From positions 18,599,001 through 18,663,000 of the forward strand of contig NC_135364.1 of assembly GCF_051622035.1 (NCBI RefSeq): 64,000 bases of DNA, in the 5' to 3' direction. The stretch comes from Arctopsyche grandis (taxonomy: Eukaryota > Arthropoda > Insecta > Trichoptera > Hydropsychidae). The translations under genes were made by a program, and so were the position numbers. Positions 63,301 through 64,000 of the stretch are shown in pieces. Under the pieces are notes generated by a model, which worked only from the letters and a program-made list of their open reading frames with translations, ran no database searches and was not told where the DNA came from. The number at the start of each line of letters is the position of its first letter. Position 1 is the stretch's first letter.

Positions 63301-64000
63301 ATCGTAAATTTGAATGTTAAATGAAAATGCAAACATTTTATATTAGTAGTAGTATATAAAAATAAAAATTATTAAATAGAGACATCTATGAAAAGTTTAA
63401 AATGTTATTTTGATCTACGATCAATTTATTATTATAGTTTGTTACCATTGCCAATAGATGTCTCTAGACTACAATCAATACTAAAAAATAAATGAAACAA
63501 TATAAAAAAAACTATTTAAATTTTAATTTTGAATTTAAAATTATCACATCGCATGCAATCAAGAAAAAAATTTTTTCACCGCAAAATAGTTGTAATAAAG
63601 AGTTCCAAAAACCAAATAAAATAAGGGTGTAAGTTTGGACTGGGATTTTCAGGATTTGTGAGGTTCGTCAGGAATACATATTCTAAAATGAACAATAAAA
63701 AATATACACATACATTCAACAATATGATACTTTAAAAGAACCAAAAAATCTAAATAAATAAGATCTACGTTAGATAAATGTACTTAACTTTGTTAAAGGA
63801 CATTGAATCCCGATTGAAAATACCTTGTTAGACAATAATTCAATTAGTGAACAGTAAAATTATGAACAGTCATACTGTAAATAAATTCAAGCAAAGCATA
63901 CTCACGTTTCGATCTTGATCTGGTGAGGGTAGGTCTTAAGGGTCGTCCTCGTTTTATTGAATCTAATAGCTGTTCTCTGGGCGTAGCTTCCCGAGCAGTA
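42128..64000 (-). CDS. spire: Spire actin nucleator, C-terminal part (12 exons; 5' end outside window)
   Basis: Spire proteins nucleate actin with tandem WH2 motifs and bind formins through an N-terminal KIND domain, while a Spir box and a modified FYVE zinc finger target them to vesicles. Exons in coding order: 63906-64000 (partial), 51859-52002, 49870-49982, 47198-47333, 45646-45723, 45322-45445, 45090-45240, 44498-44644, 44311-44412, 42796-42936, 42439-42725 and 42128-42326. All junctions are GT-AG and in frame, giving 571 residues. Counting from the first full codon, a WH2 motif is at about 7-22, the Spir box ([21 protein letters not shown]) near 295, and zinc cysteines at 331/334, 349/352, 357/360 and 533/536. 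The KIND domain and earlier WH2 repeats should lie beyond 64000. The gene converges on RFeSP. Confidence 0.95.
42439..42725 (-). CDS. spire: spire exon: Ser-rich insertion within the zinc finger
   Basis: It is the largest spire exon here (287 nt); the acceptor is ATGTTCAG and the donor GTAACC. It enters in phase 0 and ends in phase 2. It encodes a Ser/Pro-rich disordered segment ending [10 protein letters not shown]. Confidence 0.9.
42796..42936 (-). CDS. spire: spire exon: insertion loop of the zinc finger, [13 protein letters not shown]
   Basis: It is phase 0; the acceptor is ATCTTATAG and the donor GTAATA. The opening [20 protein letters not shown] continues the FYVE-related region. It begins with ATG, but this is an internal Met, since the frame flows in from the zinc-finger exon. 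Confidence 0.9.
43233..43570 (+). mobile_element. tRNA-derived SINE, family A (full-length)
   Basis: It has A box GGTGGTTAGCATA, B box GGTTCAAATCCC, GGCCAGACCTTGG, a body collinear with 13295, and tail GGCCAGGAAGGCGCATTGGG with paired GGCCTTCCTAG. It lies in a spire intron, antisense to the gene. Confidence 0.85.
43741..43957. mobile_element. Foldback miniature element in a spire intron
   Basis: The left arm CAAATAACAATAGA...GAGAGCAAAAGAGCATGGTT pairs with the right arm AACCATGCTTTTTTGCTCTC...TATTATTATTTG. A partial relative is at 54170-54270. Confidence 0.65.
44311..44412 (-). CDS. spire: spire exon: core of modified FYVE zinc finger
   Basis: It is phase 0 on both sides; the acceptor is TTTTTTAG and the donor GTATAT. 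The exon encodes VCFLC, then [14 protein letters not shown], then CAKCYSK: three of the four CxxC pairs of the modified FYVE domain, which docks Spire to vesicle membranes. Confidence 0.96.
44498..44644 (-). CDS. spire: spire exon: Spir box
   Basis: It is phase 0 at both ends; the acceptor is GATTTTAG and the donor GTACAT. It contains [20 protein letters not shown] and [20 protein letters not shown], the Spir-box helix that resembles Rab-effector sequence and is the most diagnostic part of the protein. Confidence 0.96.
45090..45240 (-). CDS. spire: spire exon: linker before the Spir box
   Basis: The acceptor is ACATTTCAG and the donor GTGAGT. It enters in phase 2 and ends in phase 0. It encodes a Ser/Gly-rich linker that ends [15 protein letters not shown], leading into the Spir-box exon. 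Confidence 0.85.
45322..45445 (-). CDS. spire: spire exon: [21 protein letters not shown]
   Basis: The acceptor is TTTTTCAG and the donor GTATTG. It enters in phase 1 and leaves in phase 2. The conserved basic segment [19 protein letters not shown] strongly resembles Spire proteins. The opposite strand gives an unrelated open frame that I discard. Confidence 0.9.
45646..45723 (-). CDS. spire: spire exon: short linker, HHFCDSALE
   Basis: The acceptor is TTAATACAG and the donor GTATGA. It carries 78 nt, in and out in phase 1. It encodes [20 protein letters not shown] and then CDSALE, which joins across the splice to [12 protein letters not shown], a conserved Spire stretch. Confidence 0.85.
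45896..46803. repeat. Large inverted repeat in a spire intron, related to 'AGGGCGAAAACACAC' family
   Basis: The left arm starts TCTGTACCGTAGCGTCCCTT and contains TCTCACCCCCTGAGGTG. The right arm (to 46722) is its inverted relative (GGGGGTGAGTTTTGCCAAGG). Similarity runs about 150-200 bases. The right side continues to TTGTGTTTTCACCTTA, the end type of 53041-53405. Confidence 0.65.
46267..46459. mobile_element. Foldback element with about 70-bp arms, inside the larger inverted repeat
   Basis: CGATGGCCTGGTGCACGAAT...ATTGTATGTCCATTTTTGAA pairs with TTCAAAAATGGACATACAAT...GTGCACCAAGCCATCG. No target duplication is obvious. Confidence 0.8.
47198..47333 (-). CDS. spire: spire exon: acidic stretch and Ser-rich linker
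   Basis: The acceptor is GATTTTCAG and the donor GTGAGT. It starts in phase 0 and ends in phase 1. It encodes DDDDEDIDD followed by a Ser/Asn-rich segment. Likely unstructured linker. Confidence 0.82.
48561..48665. mobile_element. Foldback element, relative of 36607-36750
   Basis: Arms are GCCGCTCATTGTTCAATTGT and the inverted ACATTTCAACAATGAACGGC. The core GGTTCGGCAAACCTTTAACA is shared with 36607-36750 and again at 48770-48802. Confidence 0.65.
49870..49982 (-). CDS. spire: spire exon: Gly-rich linker ending in RRLIKVDF
   Basis: The acceptor is GTTGTTGCAG and the donor GTAAGT. It enters in phase 1 and ends in phase 0. It encodes an Arg/Ser and Gly-rich linker followed by [14 protein letters not shown]; an LIKVDF-type segment is a recurring Spire feature between the WH2 region and the Spir box. 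Confidence 0.85.
50683..51084. mobile_element. Tc1/mariner-type miniature element (copy 1)
   Basis: It begins CAGTCCAAG after TA and ends CTTGAACTG before TA. TA duplication and CAGT ends fit Tc1/mariner. Interior AGTTTGTTCAT/ATGAACAAACT repeats occur near both ends. It is in a spire intron. Confidence 0.75.
51859..52002 (-). CDS. spire: spire exon: basic linker with His/Pro-rich tract
   Basis: The acceptor is AAATTTAG and the donor GTATTA, phase 1 at both ends. The exon encodes 48 residues starting [15 protein letters not shown] and ending in a His/Pro/Gln run ([13 protein letters not shown]). The linker after the WH2 repeats is poorly conserved; assignment rests on frame continuity and splice sites. 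Confidence 0.8.
52237..52442. mobile_element. hAT-like miniature element
   Basis: Ends are CAGTGACGTCGCG and the inverted GTAACGTCACTG. The interior contains AGGGCATTGCCCCAGGGCGC. No clean 8-bp duplication. Confidence 0.55.
53041..53405. mobile_element. Miniature element, family 'AGGGCGAAAACACAC' (complete copy)
   Basis: AGAGCGAAAACACACCGAGTG at the left mirrors CACTCAGTGTGTTTTCGCCTT at the right, extending to GGTACG/CGTACC. The interior shares TTATCGATCA and TCACCGAAATCACTCCA with the other copies. Confidence 0.75.
53930..54355. repeat. Rearranged copies of the 'AGGGCGAAAACACAC' family and of the 43741 foldback
   Basis: CCAGGGCAAAATCACCACC at 54006 and GATTCAGTGTGTTTGCGCC at 54330 are family ends. 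Between them GCATGG/AGCATCG-type sequence at 54145-54275 resembles the left half of 43741-43957 (CAGTCTTCGGC, GTGCAAAAAGCATCG). Confidence 0.5.
55745..56209 (+). other. GC-rich open reading frame of unknown nature inside spire intron
   Basis: A 154-codon frame in a sharply GC-rich island. The start reads [20 protein letters not shown] (55733 on) and [10 protein letters not shown] follows. GYVAFGLSG is reminiscent of a DOMON-domain strand, but nothing after it confirms that and the tail looks random. Upstream of this is an in-frame stop at about 55720 with no evident acceptor. It could be a decayed exon or retrocopy, a nested gene piece, or chance in a CpG-like island. Other frames on both strands are also open. 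Confidence 0.25.
56510..57096. repeat. Three dispersed copies of a GGCGTATT...CATCAATGAAGTG unit
   Basis: Units at 56510-56575, 56612-56678 and 57035-57096 share GCGTATT, then ACATCAATGAAGTGAAATAT and GACGGAA/GATGGAAAC. The third is diverged. The SINE at 56687 sits between units two and three. Identity of the repeat unknown. Confidence 0.55.
56687..57022 (+). mobile_element. tRNA-derived SINE, family A head with a different tail
   Basis: The B box is CGGGTTCGAGTTCC and CTGGCCAGATCTTGG follows. The body is collinear with 13295, but the 3' end reads GTCGCATTAGAGCGATCTGT then TAAAATAAA instead of the CCAGGAAGGC hairpin. Confidence 0.7.
57963..58422 (+). mobile_element. tRNA-derived SINE, family A (long copy)
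   Basis: It has head CCAGCAGCGTGGTCTAGTGG, B box GAGTTCGAATTCCC, GGCCAGACCTTG and tail CCAGGAAGGCGCATTTGGGG...GCCTTCCTGG. It is longer than the 13295 copy because of an expanded middle. Confidence 0.8.
58693..58860 (+). mobile_element. tRNA-derived SINE fragment, second head type
   Basis: GGTGATTGCGTTAACGCTAA and CACGGGTTCAATCCC give A- and B-box-like sequence. The tail GCGCAACGCTAG followed by TTTT is unlike family A. Related head at 35150. Confidence 0.45.
60837..60986. mobile_element. Foldback miniature element
   Basis: GACTACAGAAGGTGATTAGG and its inverted partner CCTAATCACCCTTCCGTAAT-CTAGTC form arms of about 27 bases. Related fragments (GTGCCCTAATTCGCCCTATAG) occur at 60220-60240. Confidence 0.65.
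62191..62607. mobile_element. Tc1/mariner-type miniature element (copy 2)
   Basis: It begins TAGTCCAAGTGTACA after TA and ends ACTTGGACTG before TA. It shares GTTTGTTCATG, AACGTTATAAATGTGG-type and AGCTAAAAGTTTCATG segments with 50683-51084, in inverted order. Confidence 0.75.
63906..64000 (-). CDS. spire: spire exon with last WH2 actin-binding motif (cut by window edge)
   Basis: The minus-strand reading [19 protein letters not shown] fits the WH2 pattern LLxxIxxGxxL followed by a short LKKT-like tail (here LRPT), which binds monomeric actin. The exon ends in phase 1 at donor GTGAGT (63905-63900). Its 5' end is beyond the window. Confidence 0.9.

Larger units (their letters stand above)
52003..63905. 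other. Very long spire intron (about 11.9 kb)
   Basis: It is bounded by donor GTGAGT at 63905-63900 and acceptor AAATTTAG at 52010-52003. It carries the mobile elements listed separately plus a GC-rich open region at 55700-56215. I found no other spire exon inside; alternative exons cannot be excluded. Confidence 0.7.

Overview
The window is nuclear DNA of an insect. It is AT-rich, has spliced genes with GT-AG introns, and is crowded with small eukaryotic transposons: tRNA-derived SINEs, LINE fragments, hAT, piggyBac, Tc1/mariner and Harbinger miniature elements, Helitron-like elements and a solo LTR. The best-supported protein matches (Rieske iron-sulfur protein and Spire) are insect-like. 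I cannot name the order or species. A TACATATGTA-type microsatellite motif recurs throughout.

Only two genes are firmly supported, and they are convergent. RFeSP (Rieske subunit of mitochondrial complex III) lies on the + strand at 38495-40180 with four coding exons (39436-39573, 39643-39820 and 39889-40180 follow the first) and 272 residues. About 1.95 kb further on, on the - strand, is the 3' part of spire, an actin nucleator. It has twelve coding exons between 42128 and the right edge at 64000. These keep one reading frame through every GT-AG junction and give 571 residues from a WH2 motif to the stop codon. Its KIND domain and earlier WH2 repeats must lie beyond position 64000. Introns of spire carry many transposons; one intron is about 11.9 kb (52003-63905).

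Positions 1-38300 hold no gene I can defend. Several GC-rich islands (about 2860-3330, 6090-6440, 11030-11510, 14380-14650, 17040-17230, 26690-27090 and 32310-32720) stand out and could be promoters or non-coding first exons, but none shows a recognisable protein. Between them lie repeats: hAT miniature elements at 2103, 9474, 22647 and 28820; a TTAA-flanked piggyBac-like pair at 11911 and 29605; Helitron-like copies at 13963, 19457 and 34219; RTE-like LINE tails at 10198 and 35434; internally deleted LINEs at 16020 and 30160; a Harbinger derivative at 33010; and a MITE at 36591-37553 split by a hAT-like element and by a solo LTR.

The two genes do not work together: RFeSP is housekeeping respiration, spire is actin and vesicle transport. 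The most interesting material is the layered transposon structure: nested insertions with readable target-site duplications, LINE tails with a conserved hairpin, SINEs with exchangeable heads and a different tail hairpin, and long inverted repeats inside spire introns. I found no clear undescribed system.
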